Shown piece by piece: positions 10,809 through 20,547 of a stretch of 35,338 bases of DNA (position 1 is the stretch's first letter; each line of letters begins with the position of its first letter). The notes beneath the pieces are model-generated. The model was given only the letters and a program-made list of their open reading frames with translations. It was not told where the DNA came from and made no database searches. Made by a program: the position numbers and the translations under genes. This stretch comes from Paulinella micropora (lineage: Eukaryota > Cercozoa > Imbricatea > Euglyphida), in contig BJOX01000214.1 in the NCBI GenBank assembly GCA_009731375.1, forward strand, positions 27,667 to 63,004. Reading direction: 5' to 3'.

Positions 10809-11357
10809 GTGCCACAGCCAGAAGAGCCGCAACAAGATGAGCCACAGCAACAGCAAGAGGGAGAGGGACGGGGACTAATTACTAATCAAATAGAAAACAT
10901 AATGAAAAAATATGAATGGTATCTCGGAGCGATAGCCAGTGATGAAAACTACAAGTTGAAGCCCGGAAGCAGAAAGCGACACGGATTTATTATGAACTTA
11001 GATAATCATACTCAAAAAGGGTCTCATTGGATCGGCGTATGGATAAGTCTAGATAAAGACAGGAGTGATGAAGTGTATGACCCTTTAGCACTTTACGAGC
11101 CGACTGAAGACTTCCAACAACAAATGAAACAACTAATAAATAAAAATAATCCTGATAGTTATTTATTAATGAAGGTTAATAAAGTAAAACAACAATCTGA
11201 TACGAGCGACACATGCGGATGGCACTCAATGAGGTCTTTAATGGAAAGAGCGAAAGGTATTAAATTCAAATTTGCCAGTGGTTTGACAGACCTAAAAGAA
11301 GACGAAGCGGAAAAATTAAAAGCACAGAATGGATATGGCTTTGACACCTTTATTTGA
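10809..11357 (+). CDS. Adenain-like capsid maturation protease (cysteine protease)
   Basis: The encoded protein matches the adenovirus-type (C48/C5-like) cysteine protease fold found in polintons, PLVs, virophages and large DNA viruses, where it cleaves capsid precursors. The catalytic His is in 'KGSHWIGVWISLD'. The acidic partner is probably in 'DEVYDPLALYEP'. The Gln-Cys pair is in 'KQQSDTSDTCGWHSM' (Cys in CGWH). The segment 'IENIMKKYEWYLGAI' is the usual helical start. The first ATG in frame is 10902; the frame is open upstream through a Pro/Gln/Glu-rich stretch into the GA repeat, so the true N-terminus is unknown. It ends in TGA at 11355. No internal lesion is seen, which makes it one of the best-preserved genes of the element. 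It is followed by a stem-loop and the penton gene. Confidence 0.85.
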   Translation: MPQPEEPQQDEPQQQQEGEGRGLITNQIENIMKKYEWYLGAIASDENYKLKPGSRKRHGFIMNLDNHTQKGSHWIGVWISLDKDRSDEVYDPLALYEPTEDFQQQMKQLINKNNPDSYLLMKVNKVKQQSDTSDTCGWHSMRSLMERAKGIKFKFASGLTDLKEDEAEKLKAQNGYGFDTFI

Positions 11358-11445
11358 TATTTGTTTCAGACTACGTCTTCAACAAACATCGGGGGCTACG
11401 CACTTTTTAGGATTACAATAAGCATTAATTTTTTTGAAAAAGAAA

Positions 11446-11503
11446 AAACGATGTTTAGAATAAGAGAGAGTGCGACAGCACGAATCGCAATTCTAAAATA
11501 TCA
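11446..11503 (+). promoter_or_regulatory. Duplicated stem-loop between protease and penton genes, copy 1
   Basis: The block 'acgatgtttagaataagag' continues to the penton ATG at 11504 and recurs almost base for base at 14003-14060 before the fibre gene. The arms 'tttagaat' and 'attctaaa' pair, as do the inner 'tgcga' and 'tcgca'. In giant viruses and their satellites, hairpins between genes can mark transcript 3' ends, so this could end the upstream mRNA. Being fixed next to the next ATG, it could equally be a promoter or 5' leader. The function is inference. Confidence 0.75.
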
Positions 11504-12316
11504 ATGGACTACAAGGGAGGAAGAAGTTCGGGTATATACTACATAAATAGTGAAAATAGGATAACTGGCACTGACAGCGACTTTACACACGAAGTCAATA
11601 TGAAGGGGCTAGACAATCCCACACATTGTAAAATTCTTCATATCTATGTGCCGAAGTCGTATTACTCTGTGGCTTCACCATATAATACTTTTACATTATC
11701 CGAAGACGGGTATGAGGCTTTAATTACGATACCTGAGGGAAACTACACAATGAACAATTTAAAAAATAAGTTATCTGAGATACTGACGACAGAAAGTCCG
11801 AATGACTATACTTATGTTGTCTCAAGCAACAATACAAACACAGAAGCGGAGGATGGCAAATTAACATTCAGTGTTTCAAATAACGGAGGTATTCAACCGC
11901 GGTTTATATTTGATGCTGATACCCGTATTCACGAGGTAATGGGTTTTGATAGAAATTCAACATATTTCTTTGCTAATAATTTTATTAAATCACCAAATGT
12001 AATTATTCTAACTGGCGAAAAAACTCTGTATCTTCAATCTGATTTGGTCAATGAAGGTGATAATCACGTGCTACAAGAAATATACATTGCCAACAAAATT
12101 CCTTTTGGGTCTGTTATCTATGATGGAAGCGGGTCTGAGTATGGTAAAACATTGTCCGCTAATTCAAACAATGTGTTTAGGTTTTACCTGACAGACGAAA
12201 ATGACCAAGCGATTAATCTTAATGGGTTAGGTATCGTTATGACATTACTTGTTTATCTTGAAACTAATTATTTTAGTTTATTTAATTCATTCTTCAATTT
12301 GTTAAAGGCGAGGTAG
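11504..12316 (+). CDS. Penton-like minor capsid protein
   Basis: A complete frame of 270 codons follows the stem-loop directly. The N-terminal pattern 'GIYYINSENRITGTDSDFT' with a later 'YVPKSYYSVASPYNTFTL' is characteristic of the single jelly-roll penton (minor capsid) proteins of polinton-like viruses, in which Tyr-Ile/Asn-Ser and Asp-Phe mark the first strands. The central 'PEGNYTMNNLKNKLSEIL' is the usual 'G.Y....L...L' helix, and 'HEVMGFDRNSTYFF' fits the '.LGF......F' motif. Its place directly upstream of the MCP supports the call. The last 20 or so residues may be read-through past a lost stop, because they look unlike a capsid strand. The ATG at 11504 is preferred because it follows the stem-loop. 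Confidence 0.75.
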   Translation: MDYKGGRSSGIYYINSENRITGTDSDFTHEVNMKGLDNPTHCKILHIYVPKSYYSVASPYNTFTLSEDGYEALITIPEGNYTMNNLKNKLSEILTTESPNDYTYVVSSNNTNTEAEDGKLTFSVSNNGGIQPRFIFDADTRIHEVMGFDRNSTYFFANNFIKSPNVIILTGEKTLYLQSDLVNEGDNHVLQEIYIANKIPFGSVIYDGSGSEYGKTLSANSNNVFRFYLTDENDQAINLNGLGIVMTLLVYLETNYFSLFNSFFNLLKAR

Positions 12317-12403
12317 ATTAATTATTTTAGAAATTATTTATTTTTTCTATAAATATATTCTGGTGAATTAGTTAATTTACACTACTTCAAAAACAAAACA
12401 AAA
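12317..12403. other. AT-rich intergenic spacer before the MCP
   Basis: This spacer carries 'ttatttattttttctataaa' but no copy of the 58-nt stem-loop seen upstream of the penton and fibre genes. Confidence 0.5.
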
Positions 12404-13908
12404 ATGCATGTCCAATGCGGAGGAGAACTAGTCCATCAGAAAGGAACTGCTCACTGGTAACTGCTCACTGGTAAGTATGAATTAACTAAACTTACCACTC
12501 GTGAAGGCTCGCAACCTGTCGCACTTACTACTGCTGGTGGTATGGAAAACACCTTTGAAATTCCTACTCGTCCCTTGAACCTTGCGAGGAGTGTGTTGCG
12601 ATTTACTTACACTCCGTCTGGTGCGGGTGGTGCTGGTCGCTACAATCGTATCTATATGAATTGTCTGTCTATGATTAAAACTATTGAACTGCGAAGCCGA
12701 AGCGGGCAGTATTTGTGTAATCTTCAACATGTGGGGAACTACACAAAGGTTATATGGAAACCAGAAATTAAGTATGACAAATTTATGGCACTTGAAAACC
12801 ATGGTGCTGGTGTGGGTAGCGGTGCTATGCTTCAAAAGTGTAATGCTGGAAAAGTTGAAATTGGAACCGTAGCGGAAAGAGCGGCAATTACTGCTGCGGC
12901 CAATACTGCTGGATTGGTTGCTGCAGTTCAAGGATATTACAAAGTGCCACTTGTTAATGCCCGCCGTAATAATGATACCGCTCTCGCCGATAGCACTGTG
13001 GGGGATTATAGTTTGGTTAATGTTCCTTTTGAGGAGGCTAAGTATTTTGAAGGCGGTGGTGATAATACCGCCACCCCTGTTATTAATGTTAAGTTTCCTT
13101 TGGGTATGCTGTTTGGCACTATTTTTGAACTGGATAAGACTATGGGATTTAATGAAATTTTGGATTTGCGGATTGTGTGGGCTGAAACCAACCGCTCTTC
13201 ATTCTTTGGCACTAATGTAAGTTCTATTTCAACTGGTGCTGCCGCTACGACCTCTGGTGCTATCGTCTCTAACCTAAATCTATTCCTTGCTGTTGAGACT
13301 GACCCGAATGTCATCCTCGGTGTCCAGCAAAAGATTGCGGGTGAAGGCTTTCCATTTAAGATTGAGTATCCTATCGCTTGGAAGCAGAGCCTCTCAACAC
13401 AAAGTCAAAATTATGTTATTAAGATGAATCGCTCGCAGGGTGAAAGNNNNNNNNNNAAATTCGTCGTATTTATACTTCCGCCTTTCATTTCACTGAGAGT
13501 GCTAATACTTCTTTTGATAATGACAACAGAGCTGGTGTAAAGGTTTTAAAATACTATACAACCCTTGACGGCTCTCGTCTCCAGCAGTTTGATATTGACA
13601 CAAAGGAAAATGAAGACTATATGATTTTGAAGGATAAGTTGAAGGGAACTGCTATTCTAAACAGCGATGTCTATCATTACAACTGGTTCCATGTAGATAC
13701 TTGGGACAATAACCGCCCGCTGTGCGATAAGGACACCGACGGCTATGAGGTGAGCGGTTTAAGCCTAGACACTGAGAGGTGATATGAATTCGTTTCAACT
13801 ACAGGTAATGATGCGAGTGGTGCTGGCATAACTAATCTTAACCATTACACATTCGCCATTCTTCAACGTAGTGTACTTGTTAAAGGAGTTGAAATTTTGA
13901 TGAGTTAA
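12404..13908 (+). pseudogene. Double-jelly-roll major capsid protein (MCP), damaged
   Basis: About 500 codons of PLV-type MCP, the protein that forms the icosahedral shell. An early 'ENTFEIPTRPLNLARSVL' segment precedes the first jelly roll. 'PLGMLFGTIFELDKTMGF' with 'EILDLRIVWAETN' marks the interior. 'AWKQSLSTQSQNYVIKMNR' and, after the gap, 'YYTTLDGSRLQQFDID' and 'DVYHYNWFHVDTWDN' belong to the second roll. Lesions: an in-frame TAA at 12458 next to a 14-bp tandem duplication, a 10-N gap at 13447-13456 (the frame change across it means nothing because gap length is arbitrary), and an in-frame TGA at 13780, about 42 codons before the natural TAA at 13906. The ATG at 12404 is in frame with the rest, so it is taken as the original start. 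Confidence 0.85.
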
Positions 13909-14002
13909 AGAAATTTTATTCATATACTTCGTATCTTCATAAAACATCGAATGCAGTTAAAGTAAAGAATTAATAGATTAAATATTTGTTTTCAAATAAA
14001 AA

Positions 14003-14060
14003 AACGATGTTTTAGAATAAGAGAGAGTGCGACAGCACGAATCGCAATTCTAAAATATTA
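14003..14060 (+). promoter_or_regulatory. Duplicated stem-loop between MCP and fibre genes, copy 2
   Basis: This is almost identical to 11446-11503 and also abuts the next ATG (14061). The outer stem is one pair longer ('ttttagaat' with 'attctaaaa'). Conservation in a decayed element suggests either recent duplication or a functional signal when the virus was active. Confidence 0.75.
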
Positions 14061-15288
14061 ATGAAAACTCACCAGAGAAACTTAATCGCAGAAAATCCGG
14101 ACGGAGAATTTATAAACGTCAGGGTCGGATATGATGGTGACATTGAAACAAATAATTCAAAAACGTAGGTCAATTAACACCAGTATTACAGTAATCTTTC
14201 CATATACCATTAATACTAGGATATGGACAAAAACAGAAACAAAATCGTCTGTGTCATTTTTGAATAATATGGCTGAATTGAAAACAACTGCTGATGCTAC
14301 GGCAGATGCTAGACTGGTAAGTAAAAGGAGAATAAAATATAGAACTAGAACAGGTGTCCTCGCCCGCTTTACTGCTCTATGGACAACGGATGACGCTAAA
14401 GATTACTATTCATTTATTGGAATAGGAAATGAACTCGTTGATGGATTTTATTTCTACAAAAATAGAGCAGGAATAAGTATTGCACATTGTAAAGGAGGTG
14501 CCGCAGTTTATATTGACCAAGAAGACTGGGACGACCCGTGCGATGGAACTTCGGCTATGCAAGACTTAGACTGGAGCAAAGGAAATATATTTCAAATTCA
14601 ATTTCAGTATCTTGGGTTTGGTGCTATTAAGTTTTATATTGAAAATCCCATAACAGGATTATTTCAATTAGTTCATATGATTGACTATGCGAATGCTAAC
14701 ACAGGTGTAAGCCTGCAAAATACAACATTACCTTTTACAGCAGTAATGAGAAATGATGCAGCGACTGGAATACAAACTCTTAAAACAGCGAGTGCCAGTT
14801 TATTCATTCAGGGAACGAATACAATAAACACAAGTATAACAAACGAAGTGGAAGGAAGTAAAGCAGCAAACACCACTGAAAGTCCTATTATTAGTATAAG
14901 AAACAAAGCGGTATTTGATGCGGGCGGTGCTAATTTAACAAATTATTCAAATGTTTATCCAACTTTGATAAGTATTACAAATGAAGATAGTAAGTCGTGT
15001 GTAGTAAGAATGGTATTGAATGGGACACTAACTGGCGCAGGTTTTGCAGATGTTGATTCTAAGTATTCAATTGTAGATACTGATACAAAGTCAAGCGCCG
15101 TTGCCAACGGAACAACAATTTNNNNNNNNNNTTACGTAAATTATCAATCAACTCAACAAATAGATCTTAGAAATTATGATATATATTTGACTCCTAGTGA
15201 TGTATTGACTTTTACACAGAAATCCGTTGGAACTGCCAATAATGGTTCAAATGTTAATGTTATCGCTAATTTTATTGAGGATCAGTGA
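14061..15288 (+). pseudogene. Putative fibre/receptor-binding structural protein, frameshifted
   Basis: The ATG at 14061 follows stem-loop copy 2 and gives about 35 codons before TAG at about 14166. The main frame, open from about 14131 to TGA at 15286, carries the rest, so one frameshift lies in the overlap. The main part has 'RIKYRTRTGVLARFTALWTT', 'DLDWSKGNIFQIQFQYLG' and 'AIKFYIENPITGLFQLVH', a beta-rich module I associate with structural or adhesin proteins of some tailed phages and large DNA viruses. The second half (from about 'ESPIISIRNKAVFDAGGANL') looks like a further beta-sandwich. A 10-N gap lies at 15122-15131. A host-attachment role is inferred from family resemblance and its place at the end of the capsid gene cluster. 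Confidence 0.55.
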
Positions 15289-15384
15289 TACAGAAAGAAA
15301 AACATAATAATAAAATATAAAACGGAAGGTAATGTGATATTAGAGATATTTTTTTACCGCATCTTTATTATTAAAATAAGGCTG
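15289..15384. other. Spacer between convergent viral genes
   Basis: This AT-rich gap of about 100 bases lies where the + strand capsid block and the - strand replication block converge. No clear terminator hairpin was identified. Confidence 0.5.
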
Positions 15385-15852
15385 TTAAATTAAATATTCA
15401 AGGTATGGTTTATCAATCTTAGCAACATCTTCCATTTTCATTTTTTTATACTTACCATATTGAAGAAAAATATCAGTTTCATTTTGCTAGTCTTCTTTTT
15501 TTGCTATAAATCCTTCGTCTGTAGCATTCGCTATCTCTTTACCAACACAAGTGGCTTCGCCACATTGTGACGCTTCGCTCACATTCGCCTTTATTTCGGT
15601 AATTCCATTCTCTTTTAAATCAGTCTCCGTAAATGGTGTGCTTGGTTCCTCCATTATAATTTTTGCTAGTGTAGCCTCCAATGGAATAACTACTTTCACG
15701 TTGTCGTCCCTCGGCTTGTATTGTTTATAGAAAGAAACAATGTCAGGTTTAGTCCATTTAATCGTGGGCTTTTTAATTTCGCTGTCAATGTTTCGTTTGT
15801 CAATTTCATTCAAGTAGTCCTGTTTGGTGTTCAGGTCAGTCATGATATACAA
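15385..15852 (-). pseudogene. Small viral protein with FGKY-type tail after an in-frame TAG
   Basis: The ATG at 15852 opens 121 codons, Lys/Glu/Thr-rich and ending 'GFIAKKED', closed by TAG at 15487-15489. Reading on in the same frame gives 33 more codons to TAA at 15385. That tail contains 'QYGKYKKMKMEDVAKIDKPY' followed by L-E, closely parallel to the motif in the next gene (15885-16175). The two genes therefore probably shared a domain. Either the TAG is a nonsense mutation that removed it, or it was read through. A hairpin 'aaagattt...aaatcttt' lies just upstream of the ATG. The function of the main part is unknown. Confidence 0.55.
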
Positions 15853-15884
15853 AGATTTTAAAAAAATCTTTTAGCAAAATAATT

Positions 15885-16175
15885 TTATTGTAAATATTTT
15901 TTTACCTCACTTTTAATGTCTGTAAATTTATCAAACCACGGCTGATTTATAACCCATTCAAGATATGGTTTGTCAATGGTAGCAATATCAGAAAACTTCT
16001 TCCCGCGATACTTACCAAATGGAAAAGTATCCTTTGGCTTGCCTTCTCTACTTTTTTCAATTGCCTTAATTTCTTCATCAATCATCTGTTGGACATCTCT
16101 TACTGAAAAGAATTCCTTATTCTTCTCAATTGAAAGTCGTCCAAATTTTTCAGATAGTCTGGTGAGGGTGGTCAT
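15885..16175 (-). CDS. Small protein with exonuclease-X C-terminal-like motif
   Basis: A complete 96-codon frame starts at ATG 16175. After a charged helical N-terminal half, residues about 50-80 read 'FPFGKYRGKKFSDIATIDKP' and then YLEWV. This 'FGKYKGK...I..DP.YL.W' pattern is what I know from the short C-terminal domain of exodeoxyribonuclease X and from small stand-alone phage and viral proteins, thought to assist nucleases or DNA handling. It carries no nuclease active site. It lies between PolB and the related gene at 15385-15852, all on the same strand. The frame is intact. Confidence 0.55.
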   Translation of the reverse strand: MTTLTRLSEKFGRLSIEKNKEFFSVRDVQQMIDEEIKAIEKSREGKPKDTFPFGKYRGKKFSDIATIDKPYLEWVINQPWFDKFTDIKSEVKKYLQ

Positions 16176-16238
16176 TGGTCTATATAGATTGGTAAAAAAT
16201 TTTATGGAAAAAAATTAATTATTTAATATTTTATTTTT
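16176..16238. other. AT-rich spacer between PolB and the small gene
   Basis: About 60 bases rich in A/T runs. It would hold the promoter of the small gene at 15885-16175. Confidence 0.4.
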
Positions 16239-17521
16239 TTAATATCCAAAAGGTCTAGTTTCAATCGCATTCTCTACAATTCCGATAACTTGTCTTTTCG
16301 TATATGTAAAACTAAATATCTTTTCTAAGTATTCGCTTGTTATTTTTTCTTTTGTTTGTCTCGTGTTATCTTGTTGTTTTCTATTATAACTACTTTTCCA
16401 GACTTCTCAATTCGCTTAGCAATCCGTAATTCTTCATCAGTCTCCAACAATTCAGCCAGTTCATTTTTACCATTCTCAAATAATTCAGTGTTCGTAATAC
16501 CTAGCCCGCAACTTATCACACTTAACATATTCGGTAAATTCAATGCCTTTTTCGTTTCATAGTTCATACTAAATCCTTTTACTTTCATACTTGCTTTACC
16601 ATTATCTAATAAGTATCCATAACATTTCGGCCCGCCTCCAACAAAAGTTTTTATTTTCGCTCCTTTTAATTCATCAGTCCAATCTCCCAGTAAATCGCCT
16701 GTCTCTACATCTGCCTGATTAATTTCTTCGTTAGTCGTATATATTACGCTGTCTGTGTCATGATACAATATCCTATTACCTAATATGTCCATCATATTGT
16801 AAAGTCTCATTCTCGCGTGGCATGTAGTAAATAAAGCAACTACAATATTTGTTTTAATCGGGTCGCTCACCGCGTCCTGTTTTAAGTCATAACTGGCTTC
16901 TACAATTTGGTCGTTAATTATGTTAATATTTATATTATCCACTGATTTATCGTTCAATAGTTTGTATAAGGTTTCCTTATCCTTTATCATTTTGTTCTGT
17001 GTTTTATTTTGTTTCTGTCCAAACTTGCCCCATAAAGAGTTCAAGCACAACTTAGCCACTGCTCTCCGTCCTTCGTTTTTGAATATTTTGCTTTCATCCA
17101 TCTTAACTCCCATTTTGATTTCCATGCTATTGATGTATTTTTGTTTTCTGCTTCCGTATTACATCCTGCGGGATATCCGCTGGACTCTTGTTTTACTTTC
17201 AAGAATGTCTTTATGTATTCTTTGAATAGGCTACTGCTTTGTTCTTTCCAGTGCCATACTTCATATACTTTTATTAACTTATACCCTTTGTCTAATGCTT
17301 TGTAAACTTCTGGAGTTGCCCACGTGCCTGTTATTGCTCGTTCTTTATCTGTGTGCTTACATTCGCCGTGTTGCTCAGTCATTCCGCACCTAGCGCATAA
17401 GTAATACATCATCTTACCTCTGTCCGCCTTCGGTAAGACCGGGTGTAGTAAGCGTCTCGGAGGTGGCATCTTAACCTTAGCCACTCCGAAATATTCTCTG
17501 TTTATAATTTTGTTTTTCATA

Positions 17522-17592
17522 TCATCGGAAGGGGCTGTGCCCCTTTCCAAACCCGCGGGGGTATGGTAGGGGGTGGAACCCCCTCCATCGTC
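17522..17592 (-). mobile_element. Palindromic GC-rich insert in PolB, copy 1
   Basis: The core on the - strand is 'caccccctaccataccccc', followed by 'gggtttggaaaggggc' and then 'gccccttccg'. It holds two hairpins, one around 'gggggttccaccccc' and one around 'ggaaaggggcacagcccc'. It lies just after motif A and is read in frame as a Gly/Pro/Ser/Thr-rich loop of about 23 residues. It is far GC-richer than the host gene. It resembles small palindromic elements known to insert inside genes, such as those of Rickettsia or the MITEs of giant viruses. Confidence 0.8.
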
Positions 17593-18789
17593 GTTGCTTG
17601 TTCTAATAATTATATCGTGTCCGCTTGGATAAAGGTTGTAATACATGACGGTTGGATAAAGTGAACATATGTCAATATATTTCGCATACTCATTATCATG
17701 TCGTGATTTCCAATATAATTTTAGAACATTCACTCTACCTCCAAACATTGCCTCTCGTGGGTTTAGTCCTTCTTGTTCCGTAATTCCTTCGTTTGTATCC
17801 TCTGCCAGTTTTTCACTGGTTTTCATCAGGCTCCATTCACACTCCCAGATACTTATTACTTTCGCTGTTCGTTAAGTTGTTTTTCTCTTCTCATTGTTTC
17901 CTTGTATAGTTCACCCATTGTCTTATTCTTGTTCACATTCAGAGCATTGCTATTCCAACACTTATCACATCCGTGCCAATGACACCCGTAAAACTCATAA
18001 GCGGTTTTGTTTTTCTCGTCCCATCCATCTACATACACACGAGATTGTCCAAGTTGAAACATTTTTTCACCTCCGTTGAATGCGTGTTTAATATCGGTTT
18101 TGTCTAACATGCTTCTGTATGCTAGCCATTCTACACAAGCCCTAGAAGTCATCCTGTTTTGTTTTTCCGCTTTCACTATCGCAATTGAATTTTCCACATA
18201 AACTTAGCACGATACAACGCCATAACACAACTCGCGATAGTTGTATATTGAAAAGGGTCAATACCAAACTCTAGAAACTGATTTTTAAAATCTATACAGC
18301 CCTTTCTCAGTATATCAAAATCTGAATGACAATACTCTGCGATTTCCTTTGCCATATCAAAGTGATTATGTGCTTTCACTTGTTCATCATACCATTCAAG
18401 AAATTCCTTTCGTTTATCTCCTCACATCGTGTCGTAGCCGTAATGTTTCTTATGGGGCATTACCCCGACATAATTTTTATTTTTTGCCGTATTCAAGAAG
18501 TGCGGGAAGAAACTTTTCTTAAGTTCCGTAAGCCCGAATGTCTTTGGAAAGTCTGACAATTGCATCGTAAGAAAACTTAGGCTGTCTATAAAACGATACT
18601 TCTTAAGTGTCATCATCATAATCTTACCGCCCTCATAAATTACAAATGGAGTTTGACTATTATCAACCAACTACTTAAGAATAAACTGACAATCATAACC
18701 GCGTGCATTGTGTGCGATAAATGTAAATCCGCTGTGCTTAGTGTTAAAAACACACTTACAGAAATCTTGAATGTTCTTGTGAATCACTG

Positions 18790-18868
18790 GGGACGGGGTT
18801 TCACCCCCTACCATACCCCCCACCTTTTTTTTCAAGGGTTTGGAAAGGGGCGCGGCCCCTTCCGTCGT
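18790..18868 (+). mobile_element. Palindromic GC-rich insert in PolB, copy 2 (opposite orientation)
   Basis: It shares with copy 1 the 19-mer 'caccccctaccataccccc', the 16-mer 'gggtttggaaaggggc' and the end 'gccccttccg', but runs on the + strand, against PolB. It has an extra T8 run between the two hairpins. It lies between Exo I and Exo II. The Exo I side and the Exo II side are read in different frames today, and the switch falls in or next to the element, perhaps in its A8 or G6 run. Confidence 0.8.
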
Positions 18869-20346
18869 AATACTGGCTTTCAGCATGATTAACAATGTGC
18901 TTGCCTGTGTCCTGTGTCGCTTCAAAGTCAAAGAATATGTATTGTTCTGACGGCTGTAAGATTTCTTTTTGGACTATTTCACATTGGTGCTCAAGCGGTT
19001 TCACTAGTTTGCAATTTCAACATTTCGCATATCCGCATTTGTGCTCATCCTTCTGTAATTAAGACTGCACGATTTACATTTCGCTTTAACATCGCAGTTT
19101 GTCATCTTGTGGTTATTAAAGCATTCAGTGTTTGGAAACTTTCTATTATACTTCTCACATTCTTTCCACTTGCTCTTGTCATTTATTCCCTTACATCCGT
19201 TGGTTTCACAGATACTGCATTTAGATTCACAGGCGTGTCTTTTTTTGTATCACCTTAGATACAACTCGCAGAAGTTTTCCTTTCCTAGCATAGACTTCAT
19301 GTTAGTTATGGTATCGTAATGTCTTTCAGTCTTTAGAATGTAAAGGTTAGTTAGCAGTTCGCCGTTCGCATCAAGTAGTTCTGTTTTATAAATGATTTTG
19401 TCAGGGAATTCAACAATAACCAGATTGTATTTAATGTGATTAGAGAATGTATTAATTTCTGGTATCCCGCACACATCCTTAATGACTTTCGCTTCATCGT
19501 GTAAAGCCTCTGCCATTTCCTGCTTTATCTTTCTTTTTCCCATTAGTATTGTCTTGAATTTCGGATGTTTTTCAATTTTTGCTTTGACTACAACGATTGC
19601 TCGTGCTAAACATAAGTTATCGCTGTTTGTAATACAGATTACTACTTTCTTTCTGTAAATATCCCATTTGTTCAAAACCTGTAGCATTGTCCCGCCCGTC
19701 TGCATTTTAACAGATTTCGATGCAAATTTTAATTTATCAAAGTTTATTCCGTTCTCGTCCATGTAAAGACTTTCGTTGCTTTGAAATATTGCTGACAATC
19801 TTTCTAAAACTTTTTCAACCGAGATTTGATTAACTTTGTGTAAGCATGTTGATACATTTCCATAGTAATCAACAAACTCAATACCTAGGCTAACTTTATA
19901 TTCGGGTGCTTGTCGTTTACAAAGTCGTTCAACACAATCTCAATAAATCTTATTACATCGCGCATCGTAAATGATCGGAAGTTGCAGTTAATCCTTACCG
20001 CATATTGGCTTTCATTTATTCCTAGTTCGTGTTCCTTGCTGTCGTCCCTTATGATATCATAATTACCATACCGCAACAAGTCTCTGTAATTTTCTTTCAT
20101 CTCTTTTTTCTCTTCAGTCGTAGGTAAAGGTGACGCTATTGGTATAGCATGGTGCTCAAAATACACTGCGCTCCTTACATGATTCAAGTAGTTTTGGGTT
20201 GTCGGTGTATCAATTTTACACCCCCTTACCTTCGGTTTGATATATAGCACATCCCGACCCCTGACAGACTTGATTTCGTAATTTATCTTATATTCCCTTA
20301 ATCTATCAAACCTTTAGACCTTGCCGTTATACTTGTGTGTCTCCAT

Positions 20347-20547
20347 GTTTGATAATAGTATATCAGTGGGTCAATTTTTTTTCTAAATTCAATATTAAAT
20401 AGAAATTTTTATATTCATATATTTTCAAATGTTTAAATGAAAATTCAATTTTCTTGACTCTTGAGAATATTTCTTTTGGAGTTATTGTGTGTAATAAGTG
20501 CTGATTTAGATACACTTATAAAATTACATAACTCACAATAATATTTT
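20347..20547. other. AT-rich viral intergenic region
   Basis: About 200 bases of strongly AT-rich sequence separate the PolB start from the end of the GIY-YIG gene. No repeat or hairpin stood out. It would contain the PolB promoter. Confidence 0.5.

Larger units (their letters stand above)
16239..20346 (-). pseudogene. Protein-primed family B DNA polymerase (pPolB), heavily broken
   Basis: About 1,370 codons, from ATG 20344-20346 to TAA 16239-16241, encode a polinton-type replicative polymerase. In order: an N-terminal region with 'KITNSDNLCLARAIVV'-like core ('ICITNSDNLCLARAIVV'), a Cys/His cluster (about 19020-19260), Exo I 'FFDFEATQDTG', Exo II 'FIAHNARGYDCQF', Exo III 'YCHSDFDIL', the pre-palm 'YEFYGCHWHGCDKCW', 'LNPREAMFGGRVN', motif A 'DICSLYPTVM', motif B 'KLCLNSLWGKFGQ', motif C 'YHDTDSVIY', and the C-terminal 'FTYTKRQVIG'. 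Frame changes occur near 19887, 19080, 18830, 18193, 17868, 17130 and 16340. In-frame stops are TAA 20314, TGA 19250, TGA 19017, TAG 18671 and TGA 18422. Two GC-rich palindromic inserts lie inside. Catalytic residues are still visible, so decay is not ancient. Confidence 0.93.

Noticed and set aside
13440-13540. Frameshift in the MCP at 13447
   Set aside because: The change of frame coincides with a fixed-length 10-N gap, so it carries no information about a real mutation.
17522-18868. Inteins or introns in PolB
   Set aside because: The inserts encode only about 23-27 residues, have no splicing motifs or GT-AG ends, and are palindromic DNA.
16239-20346. TGA read as tryptophan by the virus (alternative code)
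   Set aside because: Several in-frame stops are TGA and one fits a Trp position, but TAA and TAG also interrupt frames, many frameshifts exist, TGG is used for Trp, and TGA ends the protease and fibre genes.
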